From the NCBI RefSeq assembly GCF_000174415.1, contig NZ_ACJM01000006.1, forward strand, positions 124,001 through 188,000: a stretch of DNA of 64,000 nt, read 5' to 3'. The translations under genes and the position numbers were made by a program. The DNA comes from Dethiobacter alkaliphilus AHT 1. Lineage in GTDB: Bacteria; Bacillota; Dethiobacteria; Dethiobacterales; Dethiobacteraceae. How positions within the stretch are numbered: position 1 is the stretch's first letter; each line of letters begins with the position of its first letter. This document shows positions 23,755 through 32,428 of the stretch, piece by piece. The notes under the pieces are model-generated. The model saw only the letters and a program-made list of their open reading frames with translations. It searched no databases and was not told the DNA's origin.

Positions 23755-25106
23755 TAGTGATGCGCCCCCTCTGCCTTACTGCCCGCTGCCTCTTCCTGTT
23801 CTTGCGGCAGGCGGGGCTGAAGTTCGCCGTTTGGACCTTCTTCCAGGTCAAACAGCTGGCAAAGCGATGCTACGTAGAGGTCGCTGTTTTCGTCTAAGGC
23901 AAATTCTTTGATGCGCAGCACCGGTTCGCGTAAAATCCTGTTGACAATGGCTTTGGTGAGGTTTTCCACATGCTTCTTCTCTTTGTCGCTTAAATTGGCC
24001 AGGCGTTTGCCCAGGGAAACTTCCAGTTCCGTTTTGCGGATGGATTCCGCTTTGCGCCGCAGGGCGGCAATCAGCGGGGTTACTTCCTGGGTCTTAAACC
24101 AGATCTGGAACTCGGAGATTTCTTCTTTCATAATCAGGCGGGCTTTGACCGCTTCATGTTCCCGGTCCTTTAGGTTGGAAGCCACCACCGCCTGCAAATC
24201 GTCGATGTCGTAGAGGTAGATGTTTTCCAGATCGTTAATCTTGGGGTCGATGTCGCGGGGAACGGCGATGTCGATGAGAAAGATGGGTTTGCCACGCCGG
24301 GCCCGCATGACGGAAGCCATTTCTTCTTTATCCAACACAAAATGCGGCGCACCTGTGGAAGATATCACAATATCAGCCTGAATTAAACAGTCGCGTCGCT
24401 TTTCATAGTATTCTGATACGCCGCCGAAGCAGGCGGCCAGTTTGTCGGCCCGCTCCTTGGTGCGGTTGACAACGATTACTTTTTTAACGCCCTGGTCATA
24501 GAGATGACGCAGGGTCAGCTCACTCATCTTGCCGGCACCGAGAATCAGGGCGGTGCGGTTATCCAGGCGGCCAAAGATTTTTTTGGCCAGCTCCACGGCG
24601 GCATAGGAAACGGAGGCGGCGTTTTGGTTAATGGCCGTCTCGGTCTGCACCCGCTTGGCGGCGGTAACTGATTGCCGGAAGAGAGCATGGAAGGTTGAGC
24701 CTACCGTGCCGGCCTCGGTGGCCTTGGCGTAGGCGTCTTTAACCTGGCCCAAAATCTGTGTTTCCCCCAGAACCATGGAATCCAGGCCGGCGGTAACGGT
24801 AAAGAGATGTTCCACCGCTTTTTCCTGGGCGTGGATATAAAGGTTGGGCCGCACTTCATCGGTGTCGATACCCTTAACCTCGGAGAGCATCTGCATAATC
24901 AGCTGGGTGATGGTTTGCTGATCTGCGCCGGTGGCGTAGATTTCCGTGCGGTTGCAGGTGGTAAGAATGGCACACTCGGAAATACCGCTATTTTCCCGGC
25001 AAAAAGCCAGGGAGCGCTCCAACTGGCTCTCAGAGAAGGCAAGCTTTTCACGTGTTTCCACGTGAGCTGTTTTATGATTGATACCAATAATAACGATTTC
25101 TGTCAC
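23754..25106 (-). CDS. hemA: Glutamyl-tRNA reductase
   Basis: The 450-residue product reduces glutamyl-tRNA(Glu) to glutamate-1-semialdehyde, the committed step. It has the catalytic cysteine in AILTTCNRTEIYA, the GINHKTAHVETREK N-terminus, AVEHLFTVTAGLDSMVLGE, the NADPH-binding ALILGAGKMSEL and a C-terminal dimerisation domain. The GTG at 25104-25106 is chosen as start since GGGGTG lies 6 bases upstream and homology begins there. A G+C-rich hairpin at 25169-25196 precedes it. It opens the tetrapyrrole part of the cluster, directly after the cytochrome assembly genes. Confidence 0.96.
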   Translation of the reverse strand: MTEIVIIGINHKTAHVETREKLAFSESQLERSLAFCRENSGISECAILTTCNRTEIYATGADQQTITQLIMQMLSEVKGIDTDEVRPNLYIHAQEKAVEHLFTVTAGLDSMVLGETQILGQVKDAYAKATEAGTVGSTFHALFRQSVTAAKRVQTETAINQNAASVSYAAVELAKKIFGRLDNRTALILGAGKMSELTLRHLYDQGVKKVIVVNRTKERADKLAACFGGVSEYYEKRRDCLIQADIVISSTGAPHFVLDKEEMASVMRARRGKPIFLIDIAVPRDIDPKINDLENIYLYDIDDLQAVVASNLKDREHEAVKARLIMKEEISEFQIWFKTQEVTPLIAALRRKAESIRKTELEVSLGKRLANLSDKEKKHVENLTKAIVNRILREPVLRIKEFALDENSDLYVASLCQLFDLEEGPNGELQPRLPQEQEEAAGSKAEGAHH

Positions 25107-25168
25107 CTGTAACACCCCAAAATCCTGTATTCGCCAGGCGGCGTGTTGCTTAATCAAGGTAAGGTTAC

Positions 25169-25196
25169 GGCGCGGCAGGCATATCCTGCCGGCGCC
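25169..25196 (-). other. G+C-rich hairpin in the ccsB-hemA gap
   Basis: GGCGCGGCAGG pairs with CCTGCCGGCGCC (one bulge) around a CATAT loop, 60 bases upstream of the hemA start. There is no T run. It may set relative expression of the assembly and heme genes. Confidence 0.6.
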
Positions 25197-25231
25197 GCTT
25201 CCCTGTTAACTTTAGTGCGCTTTTTTATGGC

Positions 25232-26107
25232 TTAACCGAAGGAATGGATACCGCTAAGCAGCCAGGCTACGCCTACCCAGGTAAAGACCATGCAGACCCA
25301 GCCCACCACAACCAGTGTCACGGTGCGGAAACCGGTCCAGCCGCGGGTAAAGCGGGCGTGGAGATAGACGGCAAAAACAAACCAGGTAATGAGGGACCAC
25401 ATTTCTTTGGGGTCCCAGGCCCAGTAGCGGCCCCAGGAGGTATCGGCCCAGATGGCTCCGGTGATGATCATGATGGTCTGGAACAGAAAGCCAAATACTG
25501 CACCGCGGTACATATATTCTTCCAACACTTTTGGCTTGGGCAGTGACCGGCCCAGGCCCGAACCCTCACCCAGATAGGTTTTAACCAGCCACATGATGGC
25601 GGCGGCAAAAGCCAGGGTGAAACCGGCGTAACCCAAAACGGAGGTGGTAACGTGATAGGTGAGCCAGGGAGACTGGAGCACCGGACGTAGCGCAGTGTGG
25701 GTACGGTTGATGGTAACGGCGGGAATAATGTTGGGGATTACGGTGAGATAAGCTACATAGATCATAATCAGGGGAGTCATAAAGGCGCCCACCGAATAAT
25801 ATTTTTCTTTCAGACGCCACTCGGTCCAGACGTAAATCAGGGCGCTGCCCCAGATAAACAGGTTGCCGAATTCATAGTGGCCCACAAAGGGAACACGCTG
25901 CACGTTAATGCCGCGGGTAATAATAAAGGCGGTATGAATCAACAGTGTTACACGCAGGATGATGGAAGCAAAGGGGCCCCACTCCGTCTTACCAAACAGA
26001 TTGGCCAGGTAACCGATGGTGGCCAACAAATAACCGACTGCCGCCAGGGTGAATAACGTATTCTCCAGCTGTACGGCCTGCTGGGATACTTCTATCAGAC
26101 CAGTCAT
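25232..26107 (-). CDS. ccsB: Cytochrome c assembly protein CcsB/ResC (CcsA family)
   Basis: The 291-residue integral membrane protein has about eight helices and the WWD-type motif WGRYWAWDPKEMWSLITW, with histidines on both sides for heme binding. With ResB it forms the System II synthase that exports heme and attaches it to CXXCH motifs. The naming is confusing: this is ResC of Bacillus, CcsA of chloroplasts. It lies 2 bases after resB. The 88 heme sites encoded within 35 kb show the demand for it. Confidence 0.93.
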   Translation of the reverse strand: MTGLIEVSQQAVQLENTLFTLAAVGYLLATIGYLANLFGKTEWGPFASIILRVTLLIHTAFIITRGINVQRVPFVGHYEFGNLFIWGSALIYVWTEWRLKEKYYSVGAFMTPLIMIYVAYLTVIPNIIPAVTINRTHTALRPVLQSPWLTYHVTTSVLGYAGFTLAFAAAIMWLVKTYLGEGSGLGRSLPKPKVLEEYMYRGAVFGFLFQTIMIITGAIWADTSWGRYWAWDPKEMWSLITWFVFAVYLHARFTRGWTGFRTVTLVVVGWVCMVFTWVGVAWLLSGIHSFG

Positions 26108-26109
26108 TA

Positions 26110-27438
26110 TTACTCTTCCTCTCTGTCTTGAATTTCTGTCTCGATGCGTTCCATGACCTGCTCAATGCCCAGGCGGTTACGATAGCCGCGCCCACCAATA
26201 AGAAGTTGGGACTTTTTCTCGTCGTAGACGGCATAGAACCGGCGCGGGAAGAGGAAAAAGCTCATATACAGGCCCACTACCATTAACACAGAACCGATAA
26301 ACAACCAGGGACGGCCCAGGTTCTTGGCAATGGAGAATACGGCAGCCACATCGAAGTCGGTCATCATTACTTCAATTTCGCCGGCAGCGGTTTCAATGAT
26401 TTCCGGCTCATTTATCTGCATAAACACCGAGCCACTGCGCTGTCCGTTTTCCACCAGAATACCGGCGGTTACCGGACGCTGCGGATCGTAGTTTACGTTA
26501 ACAGGAGTGCCGTCGGGGCGCATGGAGAAGTTGGGGAAAAACTGCATGATTTGAATATAATTTCCCTGATCATCAATGGTCACGCGGTCGCCTTCAAAGT
26601 AAAGGTCGGTCCGCTCTTCACCTGTTTCCAGATCCCGTACCGTGATGATGGGTAGGTACATGAAAGTGGAGTGGTAGATGGTGGTTCCTTCAAAACGAGC
26701 CGGTTCGTTAATGGCCACGGTGCCTTCATAAATAGGACTTCCAGCGCGGGAAACCGTCATGTCGGTGTAGACCCGGGGACGGACTGTGGGGTCGTCTTCC
26801 TGAACCATGGTCACATCATGAATGTCCACGCGGAAGTTGCCCTCCTGGACAAAAAAGTTACCGCCGGCCCAGCCGCCGTTTCTGGCTTCAAAACCGGTGA
26901 GGCCGCCGTACATGGCACCAAGGAGGATTAACAGCAGGCTCAAATGAGTTACAATGGAGCCAAAGTAGCCGTATTTTCCTCTTTCCCCGAAAATAGCGGT
27001 GCCTTCAGGCCCTTCTTCCACGGAGACTTTTAGTCCGTTGGCATTAAATGCGCTGGCGGCAATATCCAGCGGATCATACTCGGCATCTTTGTCATGCTTC
27101 ATGTTGAAAGCACGGCTTACCTGCATTTTTCTGATGGTATCTGCTTTCATAACCCGGTTGGGGTTTAGCGCCTGCCGCTTCAGCGGACCAATGCGCTCCA
27201 CGGTGCAGAGCAGCAGGTTCAGTGAGGCAAAGCCCATGATGCCCAAAAACCACCAGGTATGGTAGACGTTATCAATAACCGTTTCATATGGCGTCAAGGT
27301 AGCATAAATTGATACCACAGCCAAAATCAGCAATAGAATTATACCAAGCTGCATGGAGCCTAGAAAATCAACGATCTGTCTTACTGGGTTATCCGGAGTT
27401 TGTTGTTGTTCCGGTGTGCCCGGTGTTTCCTTAGCCAA
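26110..27438 (-). CDS. resB: Cytochrome c biogenesis protein ResB
   Basis: The 442-residue protein has the ResB-family layout: three N-terminal membrane helices (FLGSMQLGIILLLILAVVS start; YHTWWFLGIMGFASLNLLLC), a large extracytoplasmic domain, and a final helix near residues 385-405. It binds apocytochrome and works with CcsB/ResC. Its stop is 2 bases from the next start. No CcmF/H is found in this cluster, so ResBC presumably does the ligation step. Confidence 0.93.
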   Translation of the reverse strand: MAKETPGTPEQQQTPDNPVRQIVDFLGSMQLGIILLLILAVVSIYATLTPYETVIDNVYHTWWFLGIMGFASLNLLLCTVERIGPLKRQALNPNRVMKADTIRKMQVSRAFNMKHDKDAEYDPLDIAASAFNANGLKVSVEEGPEGTAIFGERGKYGYFGSIVTHLSLLLILLGAMYGGLTGFEARNGGWAGGNFFVQEGNFRVDIHDVTMVQEDDPTVRPRVYTDMTVSRAGSPIYEGTVAINEPARFEGTTIYHSTFMYLPIITVRDLETGEERTDLYFEGDRVTIDDQGNYIQIMQFFPNFSMRPDGTPVNVNYDPQRPVTAGILVENGQRSGSVFMQINEPEIIETAAGEIEVMMTDFDVAAVFSIAKNLGRPWLFIGSVLMVVGLYMSFFLFPRRFYAVYDEKKSQLLIGGRGYRNRLGIEQVMERIETEIQDREEE

Positions 27439-27473
27439 GGTTATCCCTCCAAAGATAGTTTGTTAGCTGGAGA

Positions 27474-27842
27474 TTATTCTTCTTCCGGTGCGTATTTGGA
27501 CGGGCACTTAACCAGGATTTGGCTGGCCACAAAGTCGTTGTCGTCAAATTGGCCAACAACCACCACATTGTCCGCCTCAAAAAGGTTGGGAGGCATATTG
27601 CCCTGATGGGTTACACGCTGTGTTTCCCCGGCCAAATCCTCCAGTTCAAAAGACCATGTTTCCAAATCATGTTCAATCACAGTACCTTCAAGAGCCACGC
27701 CTTTTACCTGGACGTTACGGGTAGCTTCCCGGGCTTCTGCAAAGGTAATATAGGACTCAAATGCCGATCTGGCGGTAAAACCGATGCCTACGGCAAAGAC
27801 CAGCAACAGCACTACCAAAATGATCTTATCATACTTCTTCAC
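27474..27842 (-). CDS. ccmE: Heme chaperone CcmE, CXXXY variant
   Basis: The 122-residue protein has one N-terminal helix and an OB-fold domain. Classical CcmE binds heme covalently via His in HXXXY; here the piece is KCPSKY, the CXXXY type known from Desulfovibrio and archaea. In these the cysteine binds heme. The start is GTG (27840-27842) with GGGAGG upstream, and it overlaps ccmD by 14 bases. It takes heme from CcmC and passes it to a synthase, here presumably ResBC. Confidence 0.93.
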   Translation of the reverse strand: MKKYDKIILVVLLLVFAVGIGFTARSAFESYITFAEAREATRNVQVKGVALEGTVIEHDLETWSFELEDLAGETQRVTHQGNMPPNLFEADNVVVVGQFDDNDFVASQILVKCPSKYAPEEE

Positions 27843-27945
27843 GGCGCTCAGCCTCCCGGACTTTAAGATCTACACGCAACAGATACAGGAACAATCCAAC
27901 CCAGGTAATAACGGTAGCAGCTAAAACATACCCCATTTCACCCAT
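27829..27945 (-). CDS. ccmD: Small membrane protein CcmD
   Basis: A 38-residue open frame between ccmC and ccmE starts at ATG 27943-27945, with AGGGGGG upstream inside the end of ccmC. It has one helix (about residues 5-23, GYVLAATVITWVGLFLYLL) followed by a charged tail with RVDLKVREAERR, matching the CcmD pattern. CcmD helps release holo-CcmE from the CcmABC complex. It lies 3 bases after ccmC and overlaps ccmE. Confidence 0.85.
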   Translation of the reverse strand: MGEMGYVLAATVITWVGLFLYLLRVDLKVREAERREEV

Positions 27946-27948
27946 ACT

Positions 27949-28614
27949 TTAGGCCCCCCTTTTCATAGCTTGCTTATAGAGCAGATTTTCCAAACGAACC
28001 TGCACTTTATACATCCAGGCATAAAGCGCAGTGAAACCGGCAAGCGATGCTAAAAACACCACCAGCACTTCACCACTCATAACAGATACGCCTTCGCCTG
28101 CCCCAATCAGGTCCGGATGTAGTGAATAGTAGATACGCGGTACGATGAAAACAAGAAAAGGTACGGTAATAAATGCCAGGATGGAATATACCGCCGACAG
28201 GCGGGCCCGTCTGTCCGAATCAGGGATAGCGCTGCGCAGCACGAAATATGCGGCATAAATCATTAAAAGTACTGCAATGGATGTCTGCCGGGGATCCCAG
28301 TTCCAGTACACACCCCAGGCGGCATGACTCCAGATTGCCCCGGTAACTGTGGCCAATACACAAAAGATGGTGCCCAGTTCGGCGTTAACCTGTGCTTTGC
28401 GGTCCAGGGCGATGTCACCTTTTTTCAGGTAGCCGATGGAATTCACCATGGCCATCAGATAGGCCAGGACGGCAACCCAGGCAGCGGGGACATGGTAGAT
28501 GATAATGCGGGCAGTCTCACCGGTGGCACCAAAGCCGGGAATGGCAGGTACATACACAAATGAGGCAATAACCACCGCTGTCATCCACAGGCCCAAAATT
28601 ACTTGCCAGATCAC
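27949..28614 (-). CDS. ccmC: Heme-handling membrane protein CcmC
   Basis: The 221-residue protein has six predicted helices and the tryptophan-rich WGVYWNWDPRQTSIAVL motif of CcmC, which loads heme onto CcmE. CcmC differs from CcsA-type proteins in the DPRQT form of the motif. It starts at a GTG (28612-28614) after GAGGGG. It completes the CcmABCD complex with its neighbours. Confidence 0.94.
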   Translation of the reverse strand: MIWQVILGLWMTAVVIASFVYVPAIPGFGATGETARIIIYHVPAAWVAVLAYLMAMVNSIGYLKKGDIALDRKAQVNAELGTIFCVLATVTGAIWSHAAWGVYWNWDPRQTSIAVLLMIYAAYFVLRSAIPDSDRRARLSAVYSILAFITVPFLVFIVPRIYYSLHPDLIGAGEGVSVMSGEVLVVFLASLAGFTALYAWMYKVQVRLENLLYKQAMKRGA

Positions 28615-28680
28615 TCTTTCTTCCCCTCACTTTCTGTAGATGTTTAGATTCATTTTCTCAGGTGCTATATCGGATGTTGT

Positions 28681-29370
28681 CTATTCGTTCCAGACATACT
28701 CAAATAATAATAGCGAAGCCACAATAGCCACACCGTTGTAGAAGAACAGCATCCACAAATCGGGCACTATGGCTGCCGGTGCATCTCCTCCCAGCGCCAC
28801 CCGTGTGGCGTTAATTGCGCTAAACAACAGCGGCAGCAAAATGGGAAAAGCCAAAACAGTCATCAGCGATCCTTTGGCGCCGGCTTTGGAGACGATGGCG
28901 GCCAAAATGGTGCTGGCGCCGGCCAGCCCCACACTGCCCAGAAACACGGTGGCCAAAAGGCCAAGAGGCAATGGAACTGAAATATTTAGCATTACCAGAT
29001 AAAGCGGCAGAATTAACACCGTCAGACTAAGCAGTAAAAAAACGTTAAACAGATATTTGCCCAGCAAAACCGGTTCCGGTTCCGCCGCCATTTTCAGGGC
29101 AATCACCGTTCCCGATTCTTCCTCCTGCACAAAGGTGCGGGACAAGCCGGCCATGGCGGAGAAGAACAGGATAATCCAGAGTAGTGCGGCAGTAATATTG
29201 ATGGCGTCATCTCCAACCAGAAAGCCTCCCACGGAGAAACTCACGGTCACCAGGGTGGTGACGGCAAACATCACCAGAGCGCTATAGGCATAACGGGTGC
29301 GAAACTCCACCCGCAAATCTTTTTTCAAAACAGCTATGCCATGCTTAAGCCAGGGAAAGAGTCTGATCAC
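28681..29370 (-). CDS. ccmB: Heme exporter subunit CcmB
   Basis: The 229-residue product has six predicted helices and the CcmB pattern (KDLRVEFRTRYAYSALVMF start; ETGTVIALK-like loop as EESGTVIALKMAAEP). It is the membrane part of the CcmAB ABC transporter that powers release of heme-loaded CcmE. The GTG at 29368-29370 is chosen because AGGAGGTG lies 7 bases upstream, inside ccmA; the two genes overlap by 26 bases. Confidence 0.92.
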   Translation of the reverse strand: MIRLFPWLKHGIAVLKKDLRVEFRTRYAYSALVMFAVTTLVTVSFSVGGFLVGDDAINITAALLWIILFFSAMAGLSRTFVQEEESGTVIALKMAAEPEPVLLGKYLFNVFLLLSLTVLILPLYLVMLNISVPLPLGLLATVFLGSVGLAGASTILAAIVSKAGAKGSLMTVLAFPILLPLLFSAINATRVALGGDAPAAIVPDLWMLFFYNGVAIVASLLLFEYVWNE

Positions 29371-30007
29371 CGTAGGACACCTCCTCTGGCTCATTGGTGG
29401 CCATTATAACTATTCCTTTTTCCTTTTGGCGCTTAATAATGCGGTCCACCAGCGCCACGCCTACCTCGTCCAGGTTGGAAGTGGGTTCGTCTAAAACCAG
29501 AATGTGCGGCTCATGCAAAAGAGCGTAGGCATACTTCATGCGCTGCTTCATACCGGAAGAATAGGTGCCCACAAAATCGTGGCCGCGTCCTTTTAACCCC
29601 ACAAACTCCATCATTTCCCGGGCTCTGTCAATTGTAAAGGGCAAGCCCCGTACTTCGGAGAAAAACTCCAGGTTCTCCACCGCGGTCAGATCATCATAGA
29701 GCTGCAGATCCGGTGAAACCAGACCCAGCTGAGCACGCTTTTCTGCCGGGGTCAGGACTTGACCGTCTATGATATAGTCCACTTGTCCGGATGTGGCAGG
29801 AATCAGTCCGCACATAATGCGCAAAAAAGTGGTTTTGCCGGCACCGTTGTGGCCCAGCACCACAAAAACGGAACGGTCGGGTATTGTAACTGTGACATCT
29901 GTGAACAATTTGCGAATGTGGTAAGCTTTGCTCAGATTTTTGATTTCAACCCTTGTCTGCAACCCGTCACCGCCATTCTTGTGATTGTTAGCACTATTTA
30001 CTACCAT
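29345..30007 (-). CDS. ccmA: Heme exporter ATPase CcmA
   Basis: The 220-residue ABC ATPase has Walker A GHNGAGKT, signature YSSGMKQR, Walker B ILVLDEPTSNLD and a final switch region ending near MATNEPEEV. With CcmB and C it drives heme transfer to CcmE. It is the first gene of the maturation/heme cluster. The ATG at 30007 has GGGTGG upstream; a TATAAT overlaps this region, so a later start near residue 16 is possible. Confidence 0.93.
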   Translation of the reverse strand: MVVNSANNHKNGGDGLQTRVEIKNLSKAYHIRKLFTDVTVTIPDRSVFVVLGHNGAGKTTFLRIMCGLIPATSGQVDYIIDGQVLTPAEKRAQLGLVSPDLQLYDDLTAVENLEFFSEVRGLPFTIDRAREMMEFVGLKGRGHDFVGTYSSGMKQRMKYAYALLHEPHILVLDEPTSNLDEVGVALVDRIIKRQKEKGIVIMATNEPEEVSYGDQTLSLA

Positions 30008-30100
30008 AGATTATACCACCCGCCCCTACTGCAAACGTGATAAATCTGTGTCCAATATCGTAATTTTTTCAAACTGTTTGTACCAAATGGCACAAAAGAA

Positions 30101-30121
30101 AAAAGCGCATTCAGCGCCTTT
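30101..30121 (-). terminator. Rho-independent terminator after asnB
   Basis: A short GCGC-ATTCA-GCGC hairpin with flanking A/T pairs lies about 65 bases beyond the asnB stop and leads into TTTTTTCTTTT on the minus strand. Confidence 0.65.
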
Positions 30122-30185
30122 TTTTAGTTTCGAGATTGATTGCTATTTTCCTTTAAAAATTTAAGAGAATTTTAATATTGACAAT

Positions 30186-32009
30186 TTAATCTAAGAATTT
30201 TAACCGCCAGAGAGCAAAAATGACAAGAGTCCATAATTTTCGGCTGTTATCGGCCCTTCCGGCCTTGTGGTCTTCGAGTAATTTTTTGATGTAATCCAGG
30301 TCAAAATACTGCCCCAAGGCAGGATCGGAAAGCAGGCTGGCCACATCTTTGGCCAGCGGGCCGCGCAGCCAGACCCGGGTGGGCACCGGAAAGCCACGCT
30401 TGGGCCGATTCACCGCCGAGGGCGGCACCAAATCGGCAAAGGCCTGACGCAGGGTGATTTTTGTCATCTGGTCTTTAATCTTGTATTTGGTGGGAATGGT
30501 GGAAGCAAATTCGAAGACATGGTGGTCCAGATAGGGAACCCGCAGCTCCAGGGAATTGGCCATGGTCATCTTATCGGCCTTTACCAGAATATCGCCGGTC
30601 ATCCAGGTATGGATATCGATATACTGCATTTTCTGCACATCATCATAGTCCGCTGCTTCTTTATAATACGGAGCGGTAATAACAGTGGCCGGCGGGAAAT
30701 TCTTCTGTTTGAGCAGTTGCGCTTTTTCAACTTCATTAAAGATATAAGCATTGCCGAAATAACGCTCTTCTATGGGGGTTGCCGCGCGGCGCACATAGTT
30801 TTTTCCGGGCAAAAACCCGGGCATTAAGCTATGCGCCGCTTTCAGCAGCGGACGCGGTAAACCGGAAAGCGGGCGCAAAGCCTGGGATTCGCGATAAATG
30901 CCGTAGCCGCCAAACACTTCATCGGCTCCTTCACCGGACAGGGTTACAGTAATATTTTTGCTGGCCATCTTCGCCACAAAGAATAAAGAAATAGCCGCAG
31001 GATCTGCCACCGGATCGTCAAAGTGCCAGACCAACTGGGGCAGGTAGTTCCAAAACTCACCGGGGGGAATGCGGTATTCATGGTGGTCTGTTTCCAGGTA
31101 AGTGGCCGACTCCCGGGCTTCATTTAATTCGCTGTAATTTTCATCTTCATAACCCACACTGAAAGTGGAGACCGGTCCCAGCTCCCGCAACAGACCCACA
31201 ATCACCGTGGAGTCGATGCCGCCGGAAAGAAAGGCACCTAAAGGAACATCGGCCTGGGTATGCAGCTTCACCGATTCCCGCATAATCTCTCTGGTGCCTT
31301 CCAAAAACTCTTCAAAGGGCACATCTTCTTTTGGATTAAAGGTGGGCTGCCAGTACCTGGAGAGGCTTAGCTTGCCGTTTTGCCAGATAAAGGTATGGGC
31401 CGGAGGAATCTTATAAACACCGGCAAACATGGTTTCCGGTTCGGGAACGTACTGAAAGGTTAAGTAATGGGGCAGCGCCGCTTCATTTACTCTGGCAGTA
31501 AAATCAGGCAGATTGAGGAATGCCTTGGATTCGGAGGCCAGCGCAAAAGTGCTGTCCGTTTCCGTATAAAACAGCGGCTTGATACCGAAACGGTCCCGGG
31601 CGCCAAAAAACAGATCCTTCTTTTTATCATAGATGCAGAAAGCAAACATGCCCCGCAGCTTTTTGACGCAATCCATTCCTTCTTCTTCATATAAATGCAG
31701 CACCACTTCACTGTCGGCATCACTGCGGAAATCATGCCCCTTTTCTATTAACTCCTGGCGCAGTGGCTTATAGTTATAAATTTCCCCGTTAAATACCATG
31801 GCAAGAGTAGCATCTTCATTAAACATGGGCTGCCTGCCCCGCGGCGATAAATCAATAATCTTCAGGCGCCGAAAGCCAAGTGCCACATGGCCAATTTCTG
31901 CAACATCCGCATCGTCGGGTCCGCGGTGGCAAAAAGTACTCGTCATGGCCTCCAAATCCCTGGATACAGGTTGGCCCGATTTATTCCAAATCCCTACAAA
32001 TCCACACAT
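30186..32009 (-). CDS. asnB: Asparagine synthetase (glutamine-hydrolysing)
   Basis: The 607-residue protein has the N-terminal nucleophile Cys2 (MCGFVGIW) of class II glutaminase domains and a synthetase domain with the pyrophosphatase loop FLSGGIDSTV and a LSGEGADEVFGGY piece. It makes asparagine from aspartate, glutamine and ATP, in the cytoplasm. GGAGGAG precedes the ATG. It stands alone with its own terminator. AsnB paralogues may also amidate cell-wall peptides; sequence does not point that way. Confidence 0.95.
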   Translation of the reverse strand: MCGFVGIWNKSGQPVSRDLEAMTSTFCHRGPDDADVAEIGHVALGFRRLKIIDLSPRGRQPMFNEDATLAMVFNGEIYNYKPLRQELIEKGHDFRSDADSEVVLHLYEEEGMDCVKKLRGMFAFCIYDKKKDLFFGARDRFGIKPLFYTETDSTFALASESKAFLNLPDFTARVNEAALPHYLTFQYVPEPETMFAGVYKIPPAHTFIWQNGKLSLSRYWQPTFNPKEDVPFEEFLEGTREIMRESVKLHTQADVPLGAFLSGGIDSTVIVGLLRELGPVSTFSVGYEDENYSELNEARESATYLETDHHEYRIPPGEFWNYLPQLVWHFDDPVADPAAISLFFVAKMASKNITVTLSGEGADEVFGGYGIYRESQALRPLSGLPRPLLKAAHSLMPGFLPGKNYVRRAATPIEERYFGNAYIFNEVEKAQLLKQKNFPPATVITAPYYKEAADYDDVQKMQYIDIHTWMTGDILVKADKMTMANSLELRVPYLDHHVFEFASTIPTKYKIKDQMTKITLRQAFADLVPPSAVNRPKRGFPVPTRVWLRGPLAKDVASLLSDPALGQYFDLDYIKKLLEDHKAGRADNSRKLWTLVIFALWRLKFLD

Positions 32010-32196
32010 AAGAAGCTCCTCCTGTCTGAAACTATGCTAAAAAAAATGGCCCGTTTTTATGATATGCCAAATCATCCCTTACGGGACTAACTTTTCATTG
32101 ATTCTCCATTTTGGGAACAAATCCTTTAATATTCCCGTATAACAAAAAGGATTCCACAAAAAATAAAATATAAACGTTAAGGAGGTGGCTTAAACT

Positions 32197-32352
32197 TTGC
32201 ATCATACCAAAGACCATGCCCAATTTGCCAGCCTGTCGGACAAAGATCTGAACAAAATCCGCGAGGCAGAAAAGTTTCTTAACTCCCAACCGGACCACAG
32301 CAGTGAAGAAATTATCCTGCTGGCCTACAAACAACCACAACCCCACAGATGA
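32197..32352 (+). CDS. Small hypothetical protein (51 residues)
   Basis: This is the only convincing plus-strand gene. It starts at TTG 32197-32199, with a near-ideal AAGGAGGTGG 7 bases upstream. The product is soluble and rich in charged residues (LHHTKDHAQF start, then SLSDKDLNKIREAEKFLN). No membrane segment or cysteine is present. A hairpin and a strong terminator follow. It is divergent from asnB. No family is recognised; a small helical DNA-, RNA- or protein-binding role is possible but not shown. Confidence 0.7.
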   Translation: MHHTKDHAQFASLSDKDLNKIREAEKFLNSQPDHSSEEIILLAYKQPQPHR

Positions 32353-32363
32353 TAAAATAAACA

Positions 32364-32382
32364 GGGTTTGCGTCGCAAACCC
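32364..32382. repeat. Perfect 9-bp-arm inverted repeat
   Basis: GGGTTTGCG-T-CGCAAACCC lies just after the stop of the plus-strand small gene and before its terminator. Confidence 0.6.
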
Positions 32383-32388
32383 CAACAA

Positions 32389-32424
32389 AAAAGCTGCCGG
32401 TGCATTAACGCACCGGCAGCTTTT
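32389..32424 (+). terminator. Strong terminator after the plus-strand small gene
   Basis: A perfect 15-bp stem AAAAGCTGCCGGTGC / GCACCGGCAGCTTTT with a 6-base loop. A and T runs on either side make it potentially bidirectional. Confidence 0.9.
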
Positions 32425-32428
32425 CCTC

